Shown in pieces: positions 33,346-40,953 of a stretch of DNA of 48,147 bases. Location: NCBI GenBank assembly GCA_903925685.1, contig CAIYGI010000229.1, forward strand, positions 1 to 48,147, written 5' to 3'. Position 1 is the stretch's first letter. The number at the start of each line of letters is the position of its first letter. The DNA is from an uncultured bacterium (lineage in GTDB: Bacteria; Verrucomicrobiota; Kiritimatiellia; CAIKKV01; CAIYGI01). Below the pieces are notes generated by a model, which saw nothing but the letters and a program-made list of their open reading frames with translations, ran no database searches and was not told where the DNA came from. The translations under genes and the position numbers were made by a program.

Positions 33346-35393
33346 ACGCCTTTCGGATAGAGGCTCCGTTCGCGCCCCAGGGCGATCAGCCCGCCGCCAT
33401 CGAAACGCTTTGCCAGGGGCTCGCGGCGGGACGGCGCTTCCAGACCCTGGAAGGCGTCACGGGGTCGGGAAAAACCTTCACCGTCGCCAACGTGATCGCC
33501 CGCTGGGGCCGCCCGACGCTGGTCATCTCGCATAACAAAACCCTGGCCGCGCAGCTTTATGCCGAACTGAAATCTTTTTTCCCGGATAACGCGGTCGAGT
33601 ATTTCGTCAGTTATTACGACTACTACCAGCCCGAGGCCTACATTCCGCGGACCGACACCTTCATCGAGAAGGACGCCTCGATCAACGAGGAGATCGAGCG
33701 GCTGCGCCTGGCGGCCACGGCCTCGCTGCTGATGCGCGACGACGTGATCGTGGTGGCCTCGGTTTCCTGCATCTACGGCCTGGGCTCGCCCTCGGACTAC
33801 CGCGAGATGGTGATCGAGCTGCGACCAGGGCAGACGATCGAACGCGACGAACTGCTGCGGCGGCTGGTGGATATCCAGTACACGCGCAACGACTACGAGT
33901 CCGCCAGCGGCACCTTTCGCGTGCGCGGCGATACCGTTGACGTGGTGCCGTCCTATGCCCGCAGCGGCCTGCGGCTGAACTTCATGGGCGACACGATCGA
34001 GCGCGCGCGGGCCTTCGATCCGGCCACCGGCCGCGCCGGCGAGGCGCTGGAGCGGATCGTAATCGCGCCCGCCTCGCACTTTGTCATGCCGCAAAGCCGC
34101 ATCACCGACGCGCTAGGCGCTATTCGCTCGGAACTGGAAGCGCGTGTGCGCGAATTCGAGTCCCAGGGCAAACTGCTGGAAGCCCAGCGGGTGCGCATGC
34201 GCACCACCTACGATTTGGAGATGATGAAGGAACTCGGATATTGCTCCGGCATCGAAAACTACAGCCGGCATTTAAGCGGCCGTCCGCCCGGTTCGCCGCC
34301 TGCGACGCTGATGGATTACTTTCCCAGGGGGTTTTTGACGATCGTGGACGAATCGCATGTGACACTGCCGCAGATACGCGGCATGTACAACGGCGACCAG
34401 GCGCGCAAGAGCGTGCTGGTCGAGCATGGTTTCCGCCTGCCGTCCGCCAAGGATAACCGGCCGCTGCGATTCGACGAGTTCCTGAGCGCCACGGGACCGA
34501 TGCTCTTCACCTCGGCGACGCCCGCGGAATTCGAGCGCCAGCTTTCCGGACCGACCGTGCCGCAGCTCATCCGGCCCACGGGACTGGCGGACCCGCCGGT
34601 GGTCGTTCGTCCGCTGGAGGGCCAGGTGGACGACCTGATCGAAGAGGTGCGCGCCCACGCCGAACGCGGCGAGCGGGTGCTGGTGACGACGCTGACCAAA
34701 CGCACGGCGGAGGATTTGTGCGCCTACATGGAGCGCCTGAAACTGCGCGTGCGTTACCTGCACTCCGACATCGGCGCCATCGAACGCGTGGAGATCCTGC
34801 GCAGCCTGCGCAAGGGCGATTTCGATTGCCTGATCGGCATCAACCTGCTGCGCGAGGGGCTCGACCTGCCGGAGGTTGCGCTGGTGGCGGTACTCGACGC
34901 CGACAAGGAGGGCTTCCTGCGTTCCGACACCTCGTTGATCCAGACCGCCGGCCGCGCCGCCCGCCATCTGAGCGGCAAGGTGATTCTATATGCCGAACAT
35001 GTGACCGATTCCATGCGCAGAATGATCGAGGTCACGCAGGCGCGCCGGGAAAAACAACTGGCTTACAATATCGAGCACAAGATCACCCCGCGTTCGGTGC
35101 TGAGGAGCATTCAGGACGGGCTGGCGATCGAGCGCGTCGGGCGCGAAGCCGAGACGCTGGTCGTGCGCGAAAGCGGGCGCGATCTCGACGTCGACGAGGC
35201 GGTGCGCGAGATGGAGGCCGAGATGGTGGCGGCCGCCGAAGCGCTGGAGTTCGAGCGCGCGGCGCTGCTGCGCGACCAGATTCGCGAGTTGAAAGGCGCC
35301 CCAGCCGCGCCGCCGTCCGCCGCCGCGCGCGGCGGTAAGCGCAAACCGACGGTGTATCCGATGTCCGGGAAGCGCCGCGGCGGCAGGGCTTAG
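33342..35393 (+). CDS. uvrB: Excinuclease ABC subunit B
   Basis: A 683-aa nucleotide-excision-repair helicase-like protein. Walker A is [10 protein letters not shown] (about 38-47), the damage-probing beta-hairpin is [12 protein letters not shown], Walker B is [10 protein letters not shown], and motif VI is [11 protein letters not shown]-terminal UVR domain ([19 protein letters not shown]) contacts UvrC. It is full length for the family. The start overlaps the nadA stop, an unusual partner for uvrB, giving translational coupling of NAD synthesis and DNA repair genes. A lysine/arginine-rich tail follows the UVR domain. Confidence 0.95.
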   Translation: MNAFRIEAPFAPQGDQPAAIETLCQGLAAGRRFQTLEGVTGSGKTFTVANVIARWGRPTLVISHNKTLAAQLYAELKSFFPDNAVEYFVSYYDYYQPEAYIPRTDTFIEKDASINEEIERLRLAATASLLMRDDVIVVASVSCIYGLGSPSDYREMVIELRPGQTIERDELLRRLVDIQYTRNDYESASGTFRVRGDTVDVVPSYARSGLRLNFMGDTIERARAFDPATGRAGEALERIVIAPASHFVMPQSRITDALGAIRSELEARVREFESQGKLLEAQRVRMRTTYDLEMMKELGYCSGIENYSRHLSGRPPGSPPATLMDYFPRGFLTIVDESHVTLPQIRGMYNGDQARKSVLVEHGFRLPSAKDNRPLRFDEFLSATGPMLFTSATPAEFERQLSGPTVPQLIRPTGLADPPVVVRPLEGQVDDLIEEVRAHAERGERVLVTTLTKRTAEDLCAYMERLKLRVRYLHSDIGAIERVEILRSLRKGDFDCLIGINLLREGLDLPEVALVAVLDADKEGFLRSDTSLIQTAGRAARHLSGKVILYAEHVTDSMRRMIEVTQARREKQLAYNIEHKITPRSVLRSIQDGLAIERVGREAETLVVRESGRDLDVDEAVREMEAEMVAAAEALEFERAALLRDQIRELKGAPAAPPSAAARGGKRKPTVYPMSGKRRGGRA

Positions 35394-35401
35394 CATGAAA
35401 A

Positions 35402-35433
35402 AGCGTGACGCTACCATCCCACAAGCGTGGGAT
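35402..35433. repeat. Paired hairpins after uvrB
   Basis: AGCGT-g-ACGCT (35402-35412) and ATCCCAC-aagc-GTGGGAT (35416-35433) lie between uvrB and the ORF6N gene. There is no T-run, so they could be a REP-type element or an RNA end structure. Confidence 0.5.
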
Positions 35434-35471
35434 CGCGGGAAGAATTTGGAATAGAAGATTCTGGAGGAGCA

Positions 35472-36023
35472 ATGATGGAACAAGACGGCGTGCCAGTTGA
35501 ACGAATCGAACAGGCCATCCTGCTGATTCGTGGTCAGAAGGTCCTGTTGGATCGCGATCTCGCGGCGCTTTACGGCGTGCCGACAAAGACTCTGAACCTG
35601 GCCGTCAAGCGCAACCGAGCCCGTTTTCCCGTGGACTTCATGTTACGCCTCTCTGCTGAGGAGACCAGAAACTTGAGGTTTCAAATTGAAACCTCAAGTT
35701 TGCGGTGGGGCGGTCGGCGTTACTGTCCAACCGCGTTCACCGAACAAGGGGTGGCCATGTTGTCCAGCGTCCTGCGCAGTCCGAGGGCCATTCAAGTGAA
35801 TATCGAGATCATGCGGGCGTTTGTGCGGCTGCGCGGGATCCTGGCGGCACACAAGGAGTTGGCCGGCAGACTCGACGAATTGGAGGCGAAGTACGACGAA
35901 CAGTTTCGGGGCGTGTTCGACGCTATTCGGCAACTAATGACGCCGCCGGCCCAGCCGCGAAAGCAGATCGGGTTTGGAGTCAGGGAGCACCGTGCGCGGT
36001 ATATGACGCGGACGGGGCGCTAG
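35472..36023 (+). CDS. ORF6N-domain DNA-binding protein
   Basis: A 183-aa protein with the ORF6N domain of phage and accessory-DNA regulators: [46 protein letters not shown] and the [20 protein letters not shown] signature. A helical, coiled-coil-like tail ([19 protein letters not shown]) follows. Two in-frame ATGs (35472, 35475) follow GGAGG; I chose the first. A 33-bp perfect palindrome lies inside the gene. Likely a DNA-binding regulator of mobile origin. Base composition begins to shift to AT just after it. Confidence 0.83.
   Translation: MMEQDGVPVERIEQAILLIRGQKVLLDRDLAALYGVPTKTLNLAVKRNRARFPVDFMLRLSAEETRNLRFQIETSSLRWGGRRYCPTAFTEQGVAMLSSVLRSPRAIQVNIEIMRAFVRLRGILAAHKELAGRLDELEAKYDEQFRGVFDAIRQLMTPPAQPRKQIGFGVREHRARYMTRTGR
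35669..35701. repeat. 33-bp perfect palindrome inside ORF6N gene
   Basis: Arms of 16 bp (35669-35684 and 35686-35701; AAACTTGAGGTTTCAA and its exact complement) around a single A at 35685. It codes for the variable linker before WGGRRY. Symmetry this exact in coding DNA suggests a protein-binding or recombination site. Confidence 0.9.
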
Positions 36024-36119
36024 AAGTGTAGTGGTGCAGGCGCATCACATCACGCACTTCGTCCAGGATTTTGGGCGCATTTTGCTGTTGTTTGTTTATG
36101 CGATCCGCGTATCATGCCT

Positions 36120-36138
36120 CATTGTTGGGTTGACAATG
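36120..36138. promoter_or_regulatory. Inverted repeat with TTGACA box before cassette-like genes
   Basis: CATTGT (36120-36125) and ACAATG (36133-36138) flank TGGGTTG. The segment contains GTTGGGT (fits GTTRRRY) and TTGACA (36130-36135). It may be a promoter box or an attI-like recombination site for the cassette run. No convincing -10 at normal spacing was found. Confidence 0.25.
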
Positions 36139-36178
36139 CAATCGGTCAAAAGGTGCTGTTAATCAATGGTTGGGCAGG

Positions 36179-36463
36179 ATGAATATGAAGAAACTACTTC
36201 GCAAGGTTCTGTTTCCGGTCGGGGTGATATGGTTCATTGCGCTCTTCGTCGCTGGGTTCATGGCGTACTTCGTTTCTTCGGCGGGGCCTGACGGTCCCTG
36301 CGATGGTCTCGGCAGAAGCCTCACGCAAGCTCCCATGCTGATGCGCATTTTCCTTGGTCAAGAGCGCATGTGGTCCGGCTGGCTTTGGTTTGTCGGTGAC
36401 ATGGTATTGTTCTGGGGAAGCGTTGCCGTTGCCGTCAACGTGGGGAAATGGCTCGAAGATTAG
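36179..36463 (+). CDS. Small two-span membrane protein, unknown
   Basis: A 94-aa protein with two hydrophobic spans (VLFPVGVIWFIALFVAGFMA and LWFVGDMVLFWGSVAVAV) joined by a polar loop. A second ATG at 36185 is possible. It is followed 11 bp later by another small membrane protein. No family recognised. AT-richer than upstream genes, fitting imported DNA. Confidence 0.6.
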   Translation: MNMKKLLRKVLFPVGVIWFIALFVAGFMAYFVSSAGPDGPCDGLGRSLTQAPMLMRIFLGQERMWSGWLWFVGDMVLFWGSVAVAVNVGKWLED

Positions 36464-36474
36464 GAAAGGCGATC

Positions 36475-36843
36475 ATGACCTTATTGAGATGGATTCTGTT
36501 TCTTCCCGCGTCCTTCGTCGGCGGACTGTTTGCGTCGTTCCTCTTACGGATGGGTGCGTTCATCTTTCCCGAGATCATCAGGTTTCTTGTCTGCGGCGCC
36601 GGTGGCGCCGCAGGAATGGTGTACTGCGGACTCTATGTCGCACCCCGCAAGACTCAAGCGGTCAAATGGGTTCTGATTGTCTTGGCGGCTCTGCTCGGTC
36701 TCCTTTCGGCTCTCGGTTCACTCCTTGCAGGGAAAGACAAACTCGAAACTGCAATCGGAATCTCAATGTTTCTCACAGCACTTGCTTTTTCTGGAATCAA
36801 GCCGGACGACATCACAGAGAGTTCCCAACCACGCGCGGGTTGA
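36475..36843 (+). CDS. Small four-span membrane protein, unknown
   Basis: A 122-aa protein with four hydrophobic segments (for example LFLPASFVGGLFASFLLR and WVLIVLAALLGLLSALGS). Ribosome site AGGAAAGG is 8 bp upstream. It is probably co-translated with the preceding membrane gene. No attC-like site was seen after it, so whether it is a cassette is open. Confidence 0.6.
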   Translation: MTLLRWILFLPASFVGGLFASFLLRMGAFIFPEIIRFLVCGAGGAAGMVYCGLYVAPRKTQAVKWVLIVLAALLGLLSALGSLLAGKDKLETAIGISMFLTALAFSGIKPDDITESSQPRAG

Positions 36844-36878
36844 CAACCGTCTGACCATTGACGCTGGGAAGTGAAAGA

Positions 36879-37580
36879 ATGACCCCAGACAAAGACAGTT
36901 TCACGGTAGATGAAGTGCTGAATGCTGTTGACTCCCTTGAGACGGCATCTTCCTTCCTGGACCGGGCGGATACATTCAAGTGGAAATGGATCGCTATCGC
37001 ACTAGATCATGCGCTCTACGGGTTTTGCGTTTCCGCTGTGGCGATCGGCGCCCCGTACAATGTCATGAGCGATACGAATGATGACGGGCATATGTTTGAA
37101 AGACCTGGTCAGGGGTGGAGGCGAAGCAGACGGGTAAGAATCGACGGAGGTCCCGCATATCGAATTGAGTGGGAGCCATGCGATCCCCCTCCAGAACCGA
37201 TGGAGCAACTCGAACCTTCTGAACAGAGGCTTGCGCTTCTCATCAAAGGGGACCTCATCAGTTTCTGGACAGCTCTGGCACGCGCTCAAGACCCAGTCCT
37301 TTGGATGGCACGAATGTCAAACACACGGGCACTGCAAGTCTCGGACGACCAAATGCGTGGCATTGTCCGCCTTCACAAACTTGTCCGAAACGAACTCGTG
37401 CATTTCGTACCCAAGACTAACACCTTTCGCGTTAAAGGAATTCAGGAAGTGTCGAAAGACATCATCAACTCGATAGGTTTTCTTGTCTTTCAATCATTCG
37501 CTGTGCATTCCTTCAAAGAGGACATCCGGGGCAAAGTCAGGAGTGCAATCGTTAAATTCGGAGACTACTACGAGGCCTAA
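36879..37580 (+). CDS. HEPN-like protein in a gene cassette
   Basis: A 233-aa protein. The segment VRLHKLVRNELVHFVPK (near residues 165-181) has the RNxxxH pattern of HEPN ribonuclease domains, with R and H set as in toxin/defence members. An upstream part, FKWKWIAIALDHALYGFCVS, is shared by a group of uncharacterised cassette proteins as far as I recall. RNase activity is inferred from this motif only. Its stop codon is inside the R'' box of the attC site that begins at 37575, the usual arrangement for an integron cassette. The start at 36879 has GAAAG upstream. Confidence 0.6.
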   Translation: MTPDKDSFTVDEVLNAVDSLETASSFLDRADTFKWKWIAIALDHALYGFCVSAVAIGAPYNVMSDTNDDGHMFERPGQGWRRSRRVRIDGGPAYRIEWEPCDPPPEPMEQLEPSEQRLALLIKGDLISFWTALARAQDPVLWMARMSNTRALQVSDDQMRGIVRLHKLVRNELVHFVPKTNTFRVKGIQEVSKDIINSIGFLVFQSFAVHSFKEDIRGKVRSAIVKFGDYYEA

Positions 37581-37644
37581 CAACGGCGTCCATGATAGCC
37601 TCGGCCCGCGGCGGGCCTCGGCATCATGACGCCGGGCGTTCGGC
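37575..37644 (+). other. attC recombination site
   Basis: A 70-bp imperfect palindrome. R'' is GCCTAAC (37575-37581) and R' is GTTCGGC (37638-37644). The intervening arms pair (CGGCGTC/GACGCCG, ATGAT/ATCAT, GGCCC/GGGCC) with unpaired bases on one side. The HEPN stop codon lies in R''. Confidence 0.82.
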
Positions 37645-37658
37645 ATAGAAGGAGATAG

Positions 37659-38084
37659 ATGAATTCCCGAAAATACCTCGTAGGCGTACTCGTGGTAGTC
37701 CTGCTGATTTGGGGGCCGATTGACCACTCATGGTCAGCGTGGTTCGCAATACGCATGGGTTATCTCATTGCGATTCCGGTGGCAGCATGGTTTCTCCTCG
37801 GATGGATTTGGAGAATCTGGCAACCGGATGCCGCGTCCGAAAATAGGTTTGAGCGTGCACTCGGCGGCGCAACAGCCGGAGTGTTCTTAGTCTTGGCGAT
37901 TCTTGAGGCAATGGCCGACACCCATATTGGCAACACGATGTGGGTGCGAACCCGCGATGGGATGGAGGCGGTCGGCGACGACATCGTCCTGCATGGTCCA
38001 GACTGGAGAAATGTGCTCATGCTTCTTGCTGCCGCAGGATTTGCCGTCTGGTTTAGCGTAGCCAAAAGGGAATCTAAGCAGTAG
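37659..38084 (+). CDS. Cassette-borne membrane protein, unknown
   Basis: A 141-aa protein with about four hydrophobic segments: VGVLVVVLLIWGPI, MGYLIAIPVAAWFLLGWIW, TAGVFLVLAILEAMA and NVLMLLAAAGFAVWFSVAKR. It starts 14 bp after an attC R' box with AAGGAG before the ATG, and ends 25 bp before the next attC-like site, so it fills one cassette. No family recognised. Confidence 0.7.
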   Translation: MNSRKYLVGVLVVVLLIWGPIDHSWSAWFAIRMGYLIAIPVAAWFLLGWIWRIWQPDAASENRFERALGGATAGVFLVLAILEAMADTHIGNTMWVRTRDGMEAVGDDIVLHGPDWRNVLMLLAAAGFAVWFSVAKRESKQ

Positions 38085-38109
38085 ATTCCGTAGACAGCCA
38101 GCGTTGACA

Positions 38110-38169
38110 GGCCGAAGCAAATGCTCAGTACGGCGCTGCCGCGCCGCCCGAGATTTGCGACGTTCGGTC
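38110..38169 (+). other. attC-like site (degenerate R'')
   Basis: R' is GTTCGGT (38162-38168). The left arm CCGAA-GCAAAT-g-CTC pairs with GAG-ATTTGC-gacg-TTCGG, with a 4-base asymmetry. R'' reads GCCGAAG instead of an AAC ending. Position and pairing support it. Confidence 0.6.
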
Positions 38170-38184
38170 ACAAGAAGGAGATGT

Positions 38185-38616
38185 ATGAAACTCGTGATTC
38201 TTGATCATCCCGATTGGATGGCACTCAAGCAAGAGAACAAGGTTGCTCCGGTGCTCGATTCTGGCAAATGCGCCCTTGCTCTGCACAAGCACCCCGCGAC
38301 CAAACACTGGAAACCAGCTCTCATCTTCTTCACAACTCTTGTGCCGCTCGGTGTCATCGCTGGCATTGTGCTGCTCTTTGTCAAATGGTGGATCGGGCTC
38401 TTTGTCTTGTTTTTCACGTTGGTTCCTCTCCGCAGTGGGATTTCACAGTCAGTGAAGCAAGAGGTCTTACGCGTAGCGGAGACGAACACGAGTTTCTTTT
38501 CGTGTGCAATTGCCACCGGTGGCCTACGCTTCCTCGTCAAGGAAGAGGATCTCGACGGAATTCAGTATCTGGACGGGGCCATGAACGTTCCCCATTTCAT
38601 GCCGAGACTTGATTAG
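38185..38616 (+). CDS. Cassette-borne small membrane protein, unknown
   Basis: A 143-aa protein with a polar start and two adjacent hydrophobic segments (IFFTTLVPLGVIAGIVLLFV and WWIGLFVLFFTLVPL). A soluble end follows, with FFSCAIATGGLRFLVKEEDL. AAGGAG lies 6 bp before the ATG. It ends directly at the next attC-like site. No family recognised. Confidence 0.7.
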   Translation: MKLVILDHPDWMALKQENKVAPVLDSGKCALALHKHPATKHWKPALIFFTTLVPLGVIAGIVLLFVKWWIGLFVLFFTLVPLRSGISQSVKQEVLRVAETNTSFFSCAIATGGLRFLVKEEDLDGIQYLDGAMNVPHFMPRLD

Positions 38617-38617
38617 G

Positions 38618-38677
38618 ACCGAACCGCCTGCACTTTATCGTCGCTACCGCGCCGAAAAGTGAGGCATGCCGTTCGAA
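38618..38677 (+). other. attC-like site
   Basis: ACCGAAC (38618-38624) pairs with GTTCG (38671-38675), and GCACTTT with AAAGTGAGGC. One arm has three extra bases, like the extrahelical bases of attC stems. It starts 1 bp after the previous gene's stop. Confidence 0.65.
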
Positions 38678-38690
38678 AGAAAAGTCATAA

Positions 38691-39620
38691 GTGAGCGATC
38701 CCAGACAACACCATACGACACCGACAGCTTATCTCAAGCTGTTCTGTATCCCCCATCAAGAGCGTATTAACTGGCTGGATGTACGGACTGGCATAATTCA
38801 TACGCAGCATCCAAACAAAATCATGCGTGAACGTGATTACTATCGACAGACGCATGCGCCTGCCGGAACTGATGAATTCTGTCTGGAGCACGATGTCTCT
38901 GTTGCTTACGAGACGCACATCCAAAGATGGATATCGACACTCATCGACAATCCTCGGTCGTTATCTCAGGAGGATTTCCTTCAGTTCATACACCACATGG
39001 AGTTCCAGAAACTCCGCGTTCCGACAGAACATGACCGCGCAAAGGAGCGCATACGCCAGTTTGCTGAGGCCCTTCACATGGATCAACCCGATTTCCCGAG
39101 AGGTCGGGTCGGTGACTTCTTCAAGGTGCAGATTCACGACACCTATAGGTTCAATTTCATGAAAGACTTATCTGAGGCCGGAACCTATAGAAGACTCTTC
39201 TACCGCATGGTCTGGGACGTCTGTCGTGCCGATGACAGGGGACTCTTTGTCACAACAGACAACCCCGTGATTGTTTTGAACCCTTGCTTCCCTCCGCCCC
39301 TTTCGCCTCCGGTCAATCTAGCGGGATCAATGGTGCTCTATCCCCTGACACCCTCATGGTGTTTGCAGCTTCGCCATCCAGAGGTTATCCAACAGCCACA
39401 ACTGCACCCCATGATGGTCGTCCCCGACATGCCTGTACATACGGATCAAATCGAGATTCGCCACGGTATACCCCTATCGAAAGACGATGTTGATACCGTC
39501 AACTTTGCTCTCGCTCTCTCAGCCAAGCGCTTTGTCGCAGCCAGTGACACTGAGCCACTCAAAAAGCTGCAAATAGAACTTGCGCAGAACATAAAAGGGC
39601 AACTTTGTATCACACAATGA
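38691..39620 (+). CDS. DUF4238-family protein in a cassette
   Basis: A 309-aa protein from a GTG start. The opening HHTTPTAYLKLF and the late GLFVTTDNPVIVLNP match the DUF4238 pattern (H-x-P-x-x-Y-L-x-x-F and F-x-T-S/T-D-N-P). These proteins occur in defence islands and cassettes, and their activity is not established. The ribosome site is weak (GAAAG). The end overlaps the next gene by ATGA, giving a two-gene cassette. Downstream of an attC-like site by 13 bp. Confidence 0.72.
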   Translation: MSDPRQHHTTPTAYLKLFCIPHQERINWLDVRTGIIHTQHPNKIMRERDYYRQTHAPAGTDEFCLEHDVSVAYETHIQRWISTLIDNPRSLSQEDFLQFIHHMEFQKLRVPTEHDRAKERIRQFAEALHMDQPDFPRGRVGDFFKVQIHDTYRFNFMKDLSEAGTYRRLFYRMVWDVCRADDRGLFVTTDNPVIVLNPCFPPPLSPPVNLAGSMVLYPLTPSWCLQLRHPEVIQQPQLHPMMVVPDMPVHTDQIEIRHGIPLSKDDVDTVNFALALSAKRFVAASDTEPLKKLQIELAQNIKGQLCITQ

Positions 39621-40576
39621 GTGAAACGGACAAACTGAAATCGCTCCGTGCCGCTGTTTCAACCGATCCACCCGTGCCGACTGGATTGTTGCGAAGACCA
39701 CAGCGGCTTGATTCCATGCCATATGAGATGCGAATCATCAAGACTCTGGTGTTCAGAGTTTTTGCTTCGTCTGAGACTACTCAAGGTGAAGCACGCATTT
39801 CGTACGTTCCCCACTGTTGCATCTATCAAGTGTCGAGTCCGCTAGTCACTCAATACGTGCATTACTACGATGAAGACCGCCTTCAGATTAGGTATAGAAT
39901 GGGCTTCACCGAAACCTATATCAATATGCCCACAAGCATTGTATCCCCCCTCTTCTCCGGCAATCAAGACAACCAACTTCTGCACGAGTATGTTACTCGC
40001 TATATACCCACTTGGCATCCCATACAGTTTCGTACAAGTATCGATAAGCAGCCATCTGACACACATGTCGCTTCAATGAGAGCAATAGGCGGGCATGTTC
40101 CTGTGGAATTCCGATCCTACTTGGAAGAATTGCTGACCATGAAGCGCATCGTGGTGGCAGTGGTTCCATCAAGGAAGACAAAGTGTGGCGATCACAGAAG
40201 ACATGCTTCTGGTGAACATCATATTACGGTCAACGAAACGGACAATCACCTGGGTTTCATGCTCACATTACTGCATGAACTTGCTCATGCCTTGGCGCCG
40301 CGCACTGAGCATTCGACACCACACGACAAGTTCTGGAAACTGATGTTCGCAAACCTCGTGGTAGATTGCTTTGGATTCTTTCCTCCAGAACTGGCAGCAT
40401 ATTTGACACTACTGGCGTGTAATCCACCAAGTTCCAAGGACATCTGTGAAGAACATATGGTCTGCAACTGTCAGGTGGATGGGTTCAAGGAGCAATCATT
40501 TTCACGAATTGCCCTGCTACGCACAAGGATGGAATATGAGCGACGTTTCGGGGTCAAACTGAAGCCGTTTTATTAA
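39617..40576 (+). CDS. SprT-like putative metalloprotease in a cassette
   Basis: A 319-aa protein. Its C-terminal half has LLHELAHALA (HExxH zinc helix, near residue 220) followed by HSTPHDKFWKLMF, the third-ligand histidine pattern of SprT/Spartan-like proteases. HASGEHHITVNE precedes it as the usual beta-strand. The N-terminal about 150 residues (KTLVFRVFAS, HYYDEDRLQIRYR) are not recognised and may be a partner-sensing domain. It is translated with the DUF4238 gene, so the pair may act together. Confidence 0.72.
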   Translation: MSETDKLKSLRAAVSTDPPVPTGLLRRPQRLDSMPYEMRIIKTLVFRVFASSETTQGEARISYVPHCCIYQVSSPLVTQYVHYYDEDRLQIRYRMGFTETYINMPTSIVSPLFSGNQDNQLLHEYVTRYIPTWHPIQFRTSIDKQPSDTHVASMRAIGGHVPVEFRSYLEELLTMKRIVVAVVPSRKTKCGDHRRHASGEHHITVNETDNHLGFMLTLLHELAHALAPRTEHSTPHDKFWKLMFANLVVDCFGFFPPELAAYLTLLACNPPSSKDICEEHMVCNCQVDGFKEQSFSRIALLRTRMEYERRFGVKLKPFY

Positions 40577-40697
40577 CCAGTGATGACAACGTGAACCGTT
40601 TTCCTGAAGTTGAAAGAGACCGCAGCGGCCACCAATCGCCGGCACCGTATTCTTCACCTGCGGAGGGTTCGGAATCCGGTGAGGCGTGACGTTCGGG
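40577..40697 (+). other. Possible long attC site
   Basis: The segment ends in CGTTCGGGC (R'-like GTTCGGG at 40691-40697). It contains an internal stem, CACCGTATTC against GGAATCCGGTG. The left R'' box is not clear, so this is weaker than the others. It lies right after the SprT-like gene, where a cassette end is expected. Confidence 0.35.
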
Positions 40698-40787
40698 CGC
40701 AGGAGATGAGCGGATGATTTCGTTATAGGTGAATCGTTTTGGCGCAAACACAAAGGTGCCACAGAGGGATGTGATATCATGAGATTT

Positions 40788-40940
40788 ATGAAGAAATTGC
40801 GGTCGATCCGCGGCGCGAAAGCCAGGGTGGCGTTGGAGCGGGTGCGCGCAAGCGCGGCGCGGGTCGGGTCGGCGAACATACCCATGTCAGAGGTCAACGC
40901 GATCATTGCCGATGTACGCCGGGCCAAGGGAAAGGACTGA
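40788..40940 (+). CDS. Antitoxin-like 50-aa protein
   Basis: A basic small protein: KKLRSIRGAKARVALERVRA, then IPMSEVNAIIADVRRAKGKD. The final part matches a family of type II antitoxins that end with a MSxxEINAEIxxxRR-like motif and usually precede a PIN toxin. No toxin is present here; the TOTE gene begins 14 bp later. An upstream in-frame ATG (40779) would add three residues and is better spaced from the GAGGG site. Confidence 0.5.
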   Translation: MKKLRSIRGAKARVALERVRASAARVGSANIPMSEVNAIIADVRRAKGKD

Positions 40941-40953
40941 AAGTCGTGCTCAG

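Larger units (their letters stand above)
36879..40697 (+). mobile_element. Integrase-less integron cassette array (CALIN-like)
   Basis: Five coding regions on one strand are separated by attC-like sites at 37575-37644, 38110-38169, 38618-38677 and possibly 40577-40697. This gives cassettes of about 0.5 kb (37659 gene), 0.5 kb (38185 gene) and 2 kb (the DUF4238/SprT pair). The cassette genes are AT-richer than the flanking chromosome. No tyrosine recombinase IntI is present in the window. The left limit is uncertain. Confidence 0.65.
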
